Positions 23,650 through 33,376 of a DNA stretch of 64,000 bases are shown here, one piece after another. Under the pieces are notes generated by a model. The model saw nothing but the letters and a program-made list of their open reading frames with translations. It ran no database searches and was not told where the DNA came from. Each line of letters begins with the position of its first letter. The first letter of the stretch is position 1. The DNA is from Prorocentrum cordatum (lineage: Eukaryota > Sar > Dinophyceae > Prorocentrales > Prorocentraceae): the NCBI GenBank assembly GCA_963575745.1, contig CAUYUJ010001348.1, positions 124,001-188,000 on the forward strand, read 5' to 3'. A program made the translations under genes and the position numbers.

Positions 23650-24563
23650 TTACTCAACGCAGCGCAGTGACGCAATGAACCCTATCATGCAGATCCATGA
23701 CCCAGGCGGGCGAATGATGATGGTAACTCTTGGGACGAAACCTCTGGAGAATTCGCTGCGTCCTTTCGCCGGCTCTCCGTCGCCGGACATGTCGAACAAA
23801 ACTCGATCTTTGCGTCCGGACTGACGCCAGGCGTAGCAGGAAGCAACCCTGCTCGTGGTCAGGTGGTCGATCGCCTCCATCACACTCATGAAATGGGCCT
23901 GCAACGCCTCGTTCTGCCGCCTCTCGGTGCTGAAGGTAGCTAATTCGAGCACGGAGTGTTTCTTGCATGAGCTATTCGGCAATGTCTCGACCATCAGGGC
24001 TTTGATGATCGCCCCGACAGCCTTGTTCTGCATCCGAGGTCACTGATGTTGAAACTTTCCAATGCGCCCTGGACGTGCTCATCCGTCGATATTGGGATCG
24101 CGTGGCAAACATAGACTCCCGTTGCGCCCGCTGCGATGTTCGATGCTATGCCCCGCTGTCGCAACCGCTTTCTGTACTTCCTCACCTACTCCCGCGACAA
24201 GCCCTTGCTGGCCGTAGGTGGGATGTCATTGCTTTTACCAACGCCACCTGCTAGGCCACCCTGCTGAGAAGCGTCACGCGTCTCTGGCGTTGCCAAGAAC
24301 ACATGACCCTTCTCTTCGTCGTCGCCGTCGCGCTTCCACGCCGTAGCGGTGTCGCGCTCTCGAAGCCGCTCTTTGGGGCTGGCGGTTTCTCCGTCACTGA
24401 ATCGTCGTCTCGTGCTATCCATCCGCCATCCGCCGGCAGTCGGCACTCCCCGGAGTTGGTCGCCATCGCTCTGGGGCGTCTGAGGCTGGCCGGCGCTGAA
24501 GCTGACCGCGCACCGCTGCCAGAGAGAGCGGCACAGTGGCAGGCGGCCAAGGCCGGTTATCAT
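23650..24563 (-). pseudogene. decayed gene of unknown family
   Basis: One minus-strand frame runs from 24,563 to 23,994 with a single in-frame TAG at 24,186-24,188 (text includes CRSLWQRCAVSF and RKYRKRLRQRGI). A second frame overlaps it at 24,033 and continues to a stop at 23,650 (text includes HSVLELATFSTERRQNEALQ and FMSVMEAIDHLTTSR). The amino-acid composition is balanced and unlike simple-repeat translation, which supports a coding origin of roughly 300 residues. No domain recognised. The TAG and frame change indicate a pseudogene, or introns I cannot place. Confidence 0.35.
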
Positions 24564-24902
24564 CCCTCAGTATCTGCTGGCTGCGTCCCAAGGCGAGAGA
24601 ACGCTTCAAAGCCAGAGCAGGGACAACTGGCATCCAAAGGGTTTGCATACGCAACGGGACGAGACAAACCCGACATTGACAACAAGGATGGAGGACGACA
24701 CCTTCTCAGAGCTGCGCTTGGCTCTACTTGCATGTCTACAGGGCGTGCGTCGCGCAATGTGAGCACTTCACGCAATGACAACGGATATTCAGGTACTTGC
24801 AGCAGGTGTATGGGGAGGGAGGGGACTGCGTACTTGAGTGTGTGTTGTAAAATCGCTTACGTCTGCACGCTGGGCTTACTATGGTCCTCCATCCTCCTTC
24901 TT

Positions 24903-25107
24903 TCGCGGAAACGTCAGACTCGTGTTCGAGGGGCTCGGGTTGGCCTGACGGGGCCATCATGGAAAGAACGAGACGGAATCTGAAATTTGACGCGAACTCC
25001 CGCTGCAAACATCCCAAAAACACTGGACCGTCAACACCCAGGACGCGCTCGTCAAAGAGCGCCGGCAATCCCAAGCTCCAGCGTACTCGAGTCTGACGCT
25101 TCCTCGA
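24903..25107 (+). mobile_element. MITE-like element, family M1, copy 1
   Basis: A 205-bp element with inverted ends TCGCGGAAACGTCAGACTCG (left) and TCGAGGAAGCGTCAGACTCG (right, reverse strand); the similarity extends to about 40 bp. An exact 5-bp duplication TTCTT flanks it (24,898-24,902 and 25,108-25,112). The interior shares ACTCCCGCTGCAAACATCCC with the element at 38,494-38,699 (there CTCCCGCTGCAGACATCCC). No coding capacity. Confidence 0.9.
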
Positions 25108-25112
25108 TTCTT

Positions 25113-25370
25113 CTTCTCCTCCTGATCCTGCCCTACCCTCCCCCGTCCTCCTCCCCCTCGCCTTCCCCGTGCTTCCTCACCCGTCCTCCTCCTCCTGATC
25201 CTCCCCCTTCCCTCCCCTGCCCTCCTCTTCTTCCTCCTGAACCTCCCCCTTCCCTCCCCCGTCCTCCTCCCCTTCCTCCTCCTCCTCCTCCTCCTCCTCC
25301 TCCTCCTCCTCCTCCTCCTCCTCCTCCTCCTCCTCCTCCCTCGCGTCGTGAAGAGCTCCTCCCCCTCCTC
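25113..25370 (+). repeat. TCC microsatellite
   Basis: Interrupted then pure (TCC)n, mostly pure at about 25,275-25,340. It is one of the few arrays with the TCC strand on plus. Confidence 0.9.
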
Positions 25371-25378
25371 CTCCCCCT

Positions 25379-25546
25379 TCAAGAGGCCCAGGGACACACA
25401 ACTAAACAGACACCGATCCCAAAATTCCCCATCTTTTCCCGCATGTTTGGGGTGGTTTTCGTCTTCCCCCGCACTTCCGAGATTGTCCCCATATTTCCCC
25501 TGGATTCGACGTTTCATTATGTCTGTGTGTGTGTTTCCCCTCCTGA
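25379..25546 (+). mobile_element. MITE-like element, family M2, copy 3
   Basis: A 168-bp diverged copy starting TCAAGAGGCCCAGGGACACA and ending CCCCTCCTGA. The flanks read CCCCT and CCCTC, giving only a 4-bp exact match (CCCT) inside CT-rich sequence, so the duplication is uncertain here. Confidence 0.75.
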
Positions 25547-25997
25547 CCCTCTGAGCATCCGACGCCGTGATGCTGTTTAACCCGTCGGGCCTCCGGAGAT
25601 CTCGACCAGTTCCCCGAGGACGCTCTTTCCAGGATCCACTCTTGATGGCCCCAGGGGCCCGAGCTGGGCCCCATGGAGGCCGACACCCGTGAGAACAATG
25701 TCCAGGATCCAACAGCGCATTACGGTCGGACCTAGGTTTAAGACGTCGCGCTCTCCATCGCAAAACCATCGAAGCCCAAAACATCCAGGGCACCCTGGAG
25801 GCAAGCGGGGTGTTTCTTGGCATGGGCCCCCACTGTACATCGGAAGCCCTGGTCCTCCTCTTCCCGAGAAGATTGCCCTGGCCTGCACCTTCTCGCCGCT
25901 GCTCCGGAACACGTCGAACGAGCTCGAGAGGTAGGTCCCCACGATCACCAGTATACCCGCCCGGCCCTCTCCGCGGAGCCAGATAGTGTCGCGGAGG
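25547..25997. other. anonymous DNA
   Basis: No gene recognised between element M2-3 and the GGA array. Confidence 0.35.
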
Positions 25998-26273
25998 GGA
26001 GGAGGAGGAGGAGGAGGAGGAGGAGGAGGAGGAGGAGGAGGAGGAGGAGGAGGAGGAGGAGGAGGAGGAGGAGGAGGAAGAAGGAGGAGGAGGAGGAGGA
26101 GGAGGAGGAGGAGGAGGAGGAGGAGGAGGAGGGAGGAGTAAGAGGAGGAGGGGAGGAGAGGAGGAGGAGAAGGAGGGGGAGGAGTGGAGGAGGAGGGGAG
26201 GAGTAAGAGGAGGAGGAGGAGGAGGAGGAGGAGGAGGAGGAGGAGGAGGAGGAAGAGGAGGAAGAGGAGGAGG
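25998..26273 (+). repeat. GGA microsatellite
   Basis: About 275 bp of interrupted (GGA)n. LINE C-terminal coding sequence begins directly at its right edge. Confidence 0.93.
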
Positions 26274-26281
26274 CCGGCGGA

Positions 26282-26852
26282 TCGCTGTGCGGGGAGGCGC
26301 TTGACCGACGCGGGCGCCAGGCCCTCAAATGCCCGTGTGGCCCCTACCGCAACAACAAACACAACGGCCTCCGGGACTTCTGCGCCGGCTACCACCAGCG
26401 GACCACAGGGCACGCGGCGCAGACGGAACAACGGGTCGTTGCTTGGGACAGGGTGAACCCGCGAACGGGGCGCCTCGAAGAGGCGCGGCTCGACGTCGCC
26501 ACCCGCGACACGGTGACTGGCCAGATAGTGTTCTTGGACTCGAGCGTGATCTGCGCACACAGCGGCACCGCGCCGCGCCAGCAGGCCCGCTCGAACAAGG
26601 ACGGCCTCGCCGCGACCAACGCGGAGGACGCCAAGCGGGAGCGCTACCCGCCCGAGGGGGGCCCAGCTCACCCCTGTGGTATTCGAAACAAGGGGCCGCC
26701 TGGGAGACGCCACCGTGGCGTACGTCCGCTCGTGGGGCCACGACATGGCCCCTGCGGAGCGGACGGAGGTCATCCGCTATGGCTGGCAACAGTTGAGCAC
26801 GCGGTTGCACCTCGGAAGCGCCGAGGCCATCTTGGCAGCCGTGGGACGGTGA
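26282..26852 (+). pseudogene. LINE C-terminal fragment: Cys-His motif and restriction-like endonuclease
   Basis: This is the end of a non-LTR retrotransposon polyprotein. In order: a Cys-His motif (CGEALDRRGRQALKCPCG, then NNKHNGLRD), a conserved EQRVVAWDRV, and the restriction-like endonuclease core EARLDVATRDTVTGQIVFLD, in which R-x-D is followed by 14 residues and a second Asp. Then come SNKDGLAATNAEDAKRERYP and the family-typical tail TPVVFETRGRLGD...GWQQLSTRLHL, ending at TGA 26,850-26,852. The frame shifts at a G run (26,655-26,661), so it is broken or mis-sequenced there. The RT part is missing; the fragment starts at the edge of the GGA array, consistent with 5' truncation. The motif arrangement is typical of endonuclease-bearing LINEs of the R2/CRE type. 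Confidence 0.85.
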
Positions 26853-27470
26853 GAGCGCTCCCTGAAACACCCCGCCGCCAGGGCATGTCACGCGCAGCGG
26901 CAGCGGGGCCGCTAGCACCACCAGAGGCCAGGATGGCCGTGACCTGCTGCGGTAGCTGGCAGCTCGACCAGCACCAGGGCCGCCGACCATTGCCGACCAA
27001 CGCCACGACTACGACCATGGCCATGGCCAGCACGACGGCGCCACGACCACCACCACTTCCATTACCGAAACCGACCCGACCACCCCCGCCCCCGGCCGCC
27101 CCTTTTCTTTCCTCTCCCTGCCCCCGCCGGGCCGCCCCTAGCGTTTCGCCTCCTCCTTTTCTTCTCCCTCGGCTGCCTGCTTTTCCCGCCATTCCTGAAT
27201 AGATGTTCCCCCTCTCCTCCCCCTGCTCCCCCCTCTCCTTTTCCGCTCCGTGCTTCGGGCGGGCGCACACGCCTAAGGGGGGTCTGATGGCGCGCACCAA
27301 CCCGCCGCGCGCCCGTCTACTCCGCCTGCCGGTTCCTTCCTGCTCTCTCCTACCTCTTCCCTCATCTCTGCCCGAATAGGTTTTGTGCGGCACCAGGTCA
27401 GGGGTGCCCCGCCCCCTGCTGTTGCTTGTTGGCCCGCCTCTGTCCTCTCCCTTTCTTTCTGCTGGCAGAA
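26853..27470. other. 3' flank of LINE fragment, anonymous
   Basis: GC-rich then CT-rich DNA. It probably includes the 3' untranslated region of the LINE fragment, but no poly(A) or defined end is visible. Confidence 0.35.
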
Positions 27471-27545
27471 GGAGGAGGGGGAGAAGGAGGAGGAGGAGGA
27501 AGAGGAGGAGGCAAAGGAGGATGATGATGAGGAGCAAGAGGGGCG
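27471..27545 (+). repeat. GGA/GAT microsatellite
   Basis: Short interrupted (GGA)n with GATGATGAT, just beyond the 3' end of the minus-strand LINE coding region. Confidence 0.8.
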
Positions 27546-27578
27546 AACGTCCCCTGAGGAGTCCCGTCCACCTACCCT

Positions 27579-28156
27579 TCACGCAACCGCTGAATAGCGA
27601 GAACACGGAAACGCAAGACTGCCGAGGCCGAGATATGAACGTGAAGGGGAGCGCCGATCTCTCCCTTTCATGGCGTGATATATGTAGAAGGCGATGGCGA
27701 GAGAGCGGGCGACTCGAGCCAGCGTGAACTGACCCACGTGCCCCTCCACACCCCGAAGGCCCAACCGAACTAACACCTCCGAACTCATTGGGATATGTGG
27801 GTCAGCTACGAGCTCTAGGAATCTATCACAAACTAAATAATGCTGTACACATTCGAGACAGTGTGGACATCTTAGCATGCACATCTTGGACCCAGGAATC
27901 ACATGCATACGGTTGCTGGTGGCCAATGCTCCACGCAGCGTCTTTCGAACACACCATCTGATCGCGGGCTTACATTTACTGAGAAAGGAACGGAGGTGGA
28001 ACCAGCGAGCAGGGAGGTCAGGGGGGGGGCAATGTCCAGAAACCATTTACTCAACCGCTCCCTAATCGTGCGTACAAGCTGTTCAAGATACACCTGCTGC
28101 GACAGCGAGGCGCACACGACGCGTTGCACCTTGGTTGGGTGTTGGCAGAACGGGTT
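27579..28156 (-). pseudogene. LINE C-terminal Cys-His domain
   Basis: The minus-strand frame 28,046-27,579 contains LRGALATSNRMHVIPG, then CPHCLECVQHYLVCDRF and a helical segment (EVLVRLGLRGVEG), ending in AFYIYHAMKGRD and a basic tail. Cys-x2-Cys followed by His-Tyr-Leu-x-Cys is the usual arrangement of the post-RT domain in dinoflagellate-type LINEs. A second frame (28,156-27,899, text LEQLVRTIRERLSKWFLD) supplies the preceding segment, so one frameshift lies near 28,000. Confidence 0.75.
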
Positions 28157-28344
28157 TCGTGGAACCTGGTTCAATGATGTGTGCCGGGGGGCGCCCCCCC
28201 CGTCCCGTTCCGCTAACCGGAACTGCCGTCGCCAGAAAAAACACCAGCTACGGCGAACCTGGTTCAGTGAATCTGGCCAAATGAAGGGCCCCAGGGCCCT
28301 ACCACTAACCGGGCCCCCTTGCCCGGGGTCCCGGCTATGCCCGA
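28157..28344 (+). repeat. 188-bp dispersed repeat (family D), copy 2, nested in the LINE
   Basis: Same length and wording as 20,748-20,935 (GGAACCTGGTTCAATGATGT near the start; AACCTGGTTCAGTGAATC internally; CCCGGCTATGCCCGA at the end). LINE protein similarity stops on one side and resumes on the other, so it was probably inserted into the LINE after the LINE landed. Confidence 0.78.
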
Positions 28345-28644
28345 CTTGGGACGCCCAGTTCCCTCCGACGTAACCCGCTCCACCTCCCTCCGCCCCGCGC
28401 GCAAGACAGCAGATGTTATCTTGCATGTGCGATGCAGACTGATGGGCTTGCACGTCATATGTCCTCGAAGCGCTGCGCGATTGCTGGGGGCTCTCGCCGC
28501 CATTCTGGAGGCCACATCTGAACATGCACAGAGGGGGAACGGAGCGACGGTCTCCTGCAGGCGCCGTAGGTGCACGCTCCATCCGCGTCCGCCGCAGCGG
28601 CGCGAGAGACAGACAGAGACAAGATAGCAGTGGGCCCTCCTCCT

Positions 28645-30135
28645 CTACACCGCTCTTTCAGCGACACAAGGTCTGAGCGTTTCGTTCATTTGGGAGGGGG
28701 CCTGTGCAACTTGTGAAGTGCGTGTTTTTTTTTTCTTTCTCAGAAGCGTCGGGATGGACAAGAAGAGCTGCGCGACATAGCTGGGTGGGGAGGATGCCAG
28801 GGGCGCGCAGAGGGGGGGGGGGGGCGCGAGCGCCGCTAGCAAAATGAGCGCGCTCCCGCCACTTCTCCGAGGGAGCTTTCCACTGCAACTCAGCGGTAGC
28901 TCCTGGGCCGAGCCGAGCCCCTCAGTATTTCGCCGCATCAGAAGCCTGAAACGCGCCCCACCCACGACAGACCCCCCCCCCCTCCCCAGATCACAGCGAG
29001 TTTGGCTCTGTACATCGGGAGACAAAAGGGTCCAACACAAGACCGCAACACATTTCGCTGGTTGCAACTCTAGGCCAGCGAGCTATTCCGCGAAGCAAAA
29101 CGTCTCCGCGATCATGACAAGTTGAGTGACGCATGGCACGATGAGACCGACGCCATCTGCGCACGCGCGCGCCACTCCGTGATCGAGAGATGGAAGAGGG
29201 CGTTGTAAGTGACGCAGCAGTGGATCCATGCACGACGCCCAGAGACTTCCTGACAGCGGGCATTCCTGGAGCACTCCACTGGCCATCTCGCGCATTGGCG
29301 TGAGAGGCGGTCGCCGAAACGTGCGAACGCCACAGGGGCATTATAGAGAGCAGCAATCGCCCATGGCACCCCTAGAGGCACGCCGTAATGAGCGAGGCTG
29401 AGCTCCACCCATGTTCCATTCAGGCTTGGGAGCGCAGCTTTGAAATCGAGGGAGAAGGGGGGGGCTGTCGCTTGCGAGAGCCATGCTCATGCCATCCCGC
29501 TCTCTTGGCATCCGAGTCCAACAAAAGTATGTTGCCAACAAAGCTACGACCAGTGATATGCCCTTATTGGCTCATGAACGCGCTGGTCTACCAGCGGCTT
29601 CAAAGAGGAATTCGCCGCTGGGCTGGCGGCTTTCACGCCACTATTCTTGGGACTTACAGGGCGGGGGTCCTGGCGCCGACGAGTGGCCCGAGTCGCGCCC
29701 AGTTCGTATTCGCCCTTGGGGAGAGAAGCGGACAGTGAGCGGTGTGGCTTCGCATGGCAAAAAGTTGCCAGAGTAAATGTGCTCCCATACTTGATGCAGA
29801 GTGCTGATGGCAAGAGGGTTGGGGGGCCAGGCTGGGTAGGGGAGACTGTCGGGTCCAGGGGCGCTTGGCTTTGCGCGTTGGAGTGCCGACGTCGGTGCTT
29901 CCACGCTGGGCGTGGGGGCGTCGAAGGCGGGGGCAGGGGTGGGAACAGAGGACAAGAAAGCATTGATCTCTGTGTCCGGTGACTCGCGCGCTGCAGAAAC
30001 GGGCTGCCAAAGCGCCTGCGCAGCGTTGAAGCCCCTTGATCGTTCGACGCAACAATGCTCGCCCCCTCCGAATCCTCGTCGTGCACATGCACGCGCGCGC
30101 CCTCGAGGCGAAGTTGACGGGGTCAGGGCGTCCAC
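28645..30135 (-). pseudogene. LINE reverse transcriptase domain, decayed
   Basis: RT motifs follow in the expected order across several frames: SAPGPDSLPYPAW (about 29,870-29,830), the motif A region LDFKAALPSL preceding SLAHYGVPLGVPW (near 29,440-29,380), motif B GVLQECPLSGSLW (about 29,280-29,240), motif C ACADGVGLI (about 29,165-29,140; the usual Ala-Asp-Asp is Ala-Asp-Gly), GLELQPAKCVAV (about 29,075), and the thumb-like YVAQLFLSIPTLLRKK (about 28,790-28,735). Frame changes lie between nearly every pair. The Asp-to-Gly change at motif C removes a catalytic residue. Established: the APGPDG motif and motifs A-C define the LINE RT. Inference: one ancestral frame. Confidence 0.85.
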
Positions 30136-30183
30136 GAGCGTGCTCTGCGTGCTGCTTTGCGCTCAATCTTACGCTGGAAGGAC

Positions 30184-31665
30184 TCACCCTCGCGTCGGCC
30201 GGATTCGTCGCGGGGCGAGACGCGCGACGCTGGCGCCACCCATCGTTGGCTGCGTCGCATTGTGAATGGAAGGAAGCAGGAGAGATGGGGTCGGCCCGAC
30301 CGTCAACGACGTCAAGGTGAGAGGAGGCGAGGGGAGAGGTAGCGATGAGACGAGAGGCTGCGCGCACATCATTTCCCCGCAGCGCGCGGGCCATGGGGCG
30401 AAACGTGCGCGCGCGGGCGATTGGAGCATCTGGACGCGCAGGAAAAGATACTCAGGGCCCCGGGGCTTATGACGCGTAAACGCGGCAGCTTCACACATGA
30501 CAGATTTGATGCCCTCCCAAGCTGCAACTGTGCGCAATTGCAAAAAGTCAGTGCGAGACAACGTGCAATCAAATATGCGTTGAAACTCGGGAGTGCGAAA
30601 CAGGTGGGGGCGGATGTCGCGTTCTTGCTGCGATCGCGGGGCAGACTGGGAGATCTAGATCATGGGCGCAGCGTGATCAGATAAGCCGCGGTCCGACAGA
30701 CGAGTGCGCCCGCGTGCGATCTGCAACGTTGCGTTAGCGAGCATCAGATGACGGGCAGCCAGAAACGCCAATCCTATCGATGCGCGAGACCTGCAGCCTA
30801 TGCGAGCCGCTCCGAGTGGGCAAGTCATTAGTGATCTCTAAGACTGACGCAAACATGCGGCGCCAGCGTGCTTGCAGACGTTGGCCTCGGCTGTCAATGA
30901 CTGGGAGAGAAAGACGGGGGGGGCGTCAGCATCGGCAGCCTGCCGCGGGGAGCGAAAGGAACGGGGGAGGGATTCGGGCACGTTGAAGTCGCCGAGAGCC
31001 AAAAACTTGGACGTGCGCTCGTGCTGTGCTGCGTGCTCGACCGACCAGGGGCGCTCGATCTCATGCGCGTCGAGGGCCGAAGAGCTGAGAATTATGCGCG
31101 TTGAGGATGCGCGTCGAGTGGGGGCGCGCGCTGGGAGGTATGCAGGGCGGCCGCGCGGCCAGGAACGATCGGTTGCAGGGCGCGCGCTGGCTGCAACGCG
31201 CCAGGCGCAGGCCGACGTCGCGGGCGTCGCGGCGCGAGGAAGGCCGCGCCGCCAGCAGAGACATCGGTGCCAGACGTGAAGAACTCGTGCGTGTAGGGCG
31301 CGTTGTCGACCAGCCTCTGGAGGCGCCCGGCATCCCCGGACCTCTTTGAGGGCGATGAGGAATCGCTGGCGCATGTATTCAGCCAAAAGACGGGTCTTGG
31401 CATCGCGCTTCCTTGAGTCGATGCGCAGCAGACTGCGGGCGGTCCAGCGCATGATGATGAGGCGGCGATGCAAGTCGCGGCGAAAGGGCTCCCGCGGAGC
31501 CCAGCCACTGTTACCCGGGCCGCTGAACTTCTGCTGCCGAGAAGCTTGCGTCGAAGGCAGTCTCGATCGCACCGGTGTCGATGTTGAACTGCGTCGTGGC
31601 ATTGAGGTTCCATCTACTGCGCGTCGGTTCAGCCTGCCTGTGAGGTTCGAGCTGACAGCGTGCAC
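30184..31665 (-). pseudogene. LINE APE-type endonuclease and linker, decayed
   Basis: The minus-strand frame 31,665-30,838 contains RWTARSLLRIDSRKRDAKTR and ALKEVRG, corresponding to the N-terminal strand and catalytic Glu of APE-like endonucleases. After an excursion into another frame (NAPYTHEFFTSGTDVSAGGA, 31,340-31,280; NAHNSQL near 31,095) it returns for FLALGDFNVPES, in which GDFN (codons complementary to 30,982-30,993) is the Asn/Asp catalytic motif. The linker (frame 30,561-30,184: RTDFLQLRTVAAWEGIKSVM, then FLRVQMLQ) has the usual arrangement between endonuclease and RT in these elements. Several frameshifts. Confidence 0.8.
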
Positions 31666-31713
31666 CTGGAACTGAGCTCGCCTGCGCCTCCAAGAAAGGG
31701 GCGGGTACTTCTC

Positions 31714-33017
31714 CTACAACAATTTCGACATCTTCTCCGCTTGCAAATCCCCTCGCACCATCTTGGGGCTCTGATCCGTAGACGCATGCATCGCGACCGC
31801 GGCTCCCTCAGCAGATGCAACTTGAGAGGTGCGCAAATTCTTGACCAGCGCAGTGGCGCGGGAGCTGGCCTCGGACTTGCTGCCCAGCACTCGCACGGTG
31901 AACTGCCTTGCCACGACGTCACCGACGAGCTCACACTGCGCAGGCAGAAGTTTAGCATCATTGGAGCGAGAATATCGCACATTATTCGGGGCCGCAGGGG
32001 CAACAATGCCGACCGATAAGACATGCCGGCCCACGGCGCGGTCCCAGATCGCCAGGCTGTCCACATCGAACGGCAGCTGCGCCTCGGACGCGGCCAGCTG
32101 CTGTTTGATGGCCGCCACTTCAGCTCGAACTGCAGCCTGCTCAGCTGCATCCTCATCCTGTCGCTGGCGAATTGCCTGCACCTCGCGAGCCTGCGCATCC
32201 AGGCGCCTGTGTGTGCGCTCCTGTTCCACCAGGAACGAGGTGCACAGCTGGCCCGCAATGGTCTCCATTTGAGCCGCGGCAGCGCTGGCAGCCGCACTCG
32301 CAGCCGACGCAGCCGCTCCAGCTCGAACCCTCTCAATTTCCACCCGCGCAGCATCTCGAAGACGCTGCTCGAGTCCACTAGGATCCCTGCGTGCCACTCC
32401 ACGGATCATGCTCCTGCAGCGGGTCCACGCTGCTGCCGGCAGCGACGGGCGCCGCAGTGCCGCCGTACTGCGCTGCAGCAGCGAAGCCAGCACCGACAGG
32501 ATGGCCAGGATGCGCTTCAACTTCAGGAAAAGTGGGGGCCGCCTCCGTGTCCGCTGCCAACCTGCTCGACCGCAGACGGCGACAGAGCAGCGAGAACAGC
32601 AGCGGCATCTCCAACTCTGCATTCAACACCTGCCTCGGGTTCACGGCGGTCAGAGGAGCGAGCGCCCGCGCGGCCAGATCGAAATTGGGTGCCATCACGA
32701 TCGGCGCGAACATCACTGCGTGGCCTATCGGCACGTGCATCACCACCTTGGCGAACACGTTCACCTCTGTCTCGGTCCCGCTCGCGGTCTCGATCAGCTC
32801 GGTGTGCCCGTCCAGAACGCCGAGTGGGAGTGTCGTGGTGCTTGTGGCGGCGGCCTTCGGGGCTGTCACTGCGGCTGCGGTCCGTCTCGAGAAAATCAGT
32901 AGAATCGCTACTATCAGAATGAAGCATCGGATCCGACATCCACTGCCAAGTACCTCCGCGCTGCTGCCACCAGATGCCGCTGTGGCTGCGCGGGTACCGA
33001 CAGGGGAACGCCGTCAC
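31714..33017 (-). pseudogene. LINE N-terminal / ORF1-like region with coiled coil
   Basis: An Arg/Asp-rich N-terminus (RRHKHHDTPTRRSGRAHRAD; frame from 33,017) and a middle part in another frame (frame ending 32,378: VGAGFAAAAQYGGTAAPVAA) lead into a long frame 32,622-31,714. That frame contains a coiled coil (RLRDAARVEIERV ... RRLDAQAREVQAIRQRQDED) and a small folded segment FTVRVLGSKSEASSRATALV. It ends at TAG 31,714-31,716, but the endonuclease frame below (31,665-30,838) is in the same phase. The two may therefore have been one polyprotein interrupted by this single stop. Confidence 0.7.
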
Positions 33018-33200
33018 GAAGGTGAATATGGGAAGCTATGGAACGCTGACGTGGCCGCAAGGCCCAGCGGGAAGGCTAAAGCCTTCGCGGGAGAAGACAG
33101 ACTCTTGGCCCCAGCAGCGCGCAGCTCGACTGGAGTTGCCTGAAACGGAAGCTAGCCTCGGACTGGAGGCGTCCACTTCTGGTCCCGTGGACAAAAACAT

Positions 33201-33222
33201 CTTGAGCCAAAATGGTTACGGA
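33201..33222 (-). other. DinoSL relict at the LINE 5' end
   Basis: Read on the minus strand, the 22 bases match the dinoflagellate spliced leader at 21 of 22 positions. The 15-base core CCATTTTGGCTCAAG is intact and the single difference is TCCGTAA for TCCGTAG just before it. An ATG follows immediately after the leader and opens a 54-codon frame. The leader's first base abuts (TCC)n. Confidence 0.92.
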
Positions 33223-33376
33223 AGGAGGAGGAGGAGGAGGAGGAGGAGGAGGAGGAGGAGGAGGAGGAGGAGGAGGAGGAGGAGGAGGAGGAGGAGGAGG
33301 AGGAGGAGAGGAGGAGGAGGAGGAGGAGGAGGAGGAGGAGGAGGAGGAGGAGGAGGAGGAGGAGGAGGAGGAGGGG
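33221..33376 (+). repeat. GGA microsatellite
   Basis: About 150 bp of nearly pure (GGA)n, bordering the LINE 5' end. Open frames through it on both strands are artefacts. Confidence 0.95.

Larger units (their letters stand above)
27579..33222 (-). mobile_element. nearly full-length decayed LINE with spliced-leader relict at its 5' end
   Basis: About 5.6 kb on the minus strand. Order from 5' to 3': DinoSL-like sequence (33,222-33,201), a charged N-terminal/ORF1 region with coiled coil (about 33,017-31,714), APE-type endonuclease (31,665 to about 30,600), endonuclease-RT linker (to 30,184), reverse transcriptase (30,135 to about 28,650), a 188-bp foreign repeat (28,344-28,157), and a Cys-His C-terminal domain ending at 27,579. 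The frame changes many times and the catalytic motif C of the RT is mutated, so it cannot encode an active enzyme as it stands. The 5' end directly abuts a (TCC)n array. No poly(A) or target duplication could be identified at the 3' end. Confidence 0.88.

Noticed and set aside
28724-28738. T run on plus as the poly(A) tail of the minus-strand LINE
   Set aside because: Reverse transcriptase thumb-like sequence reads through it as Lys codons, and the LINE C-terminal domain lies beyond it.
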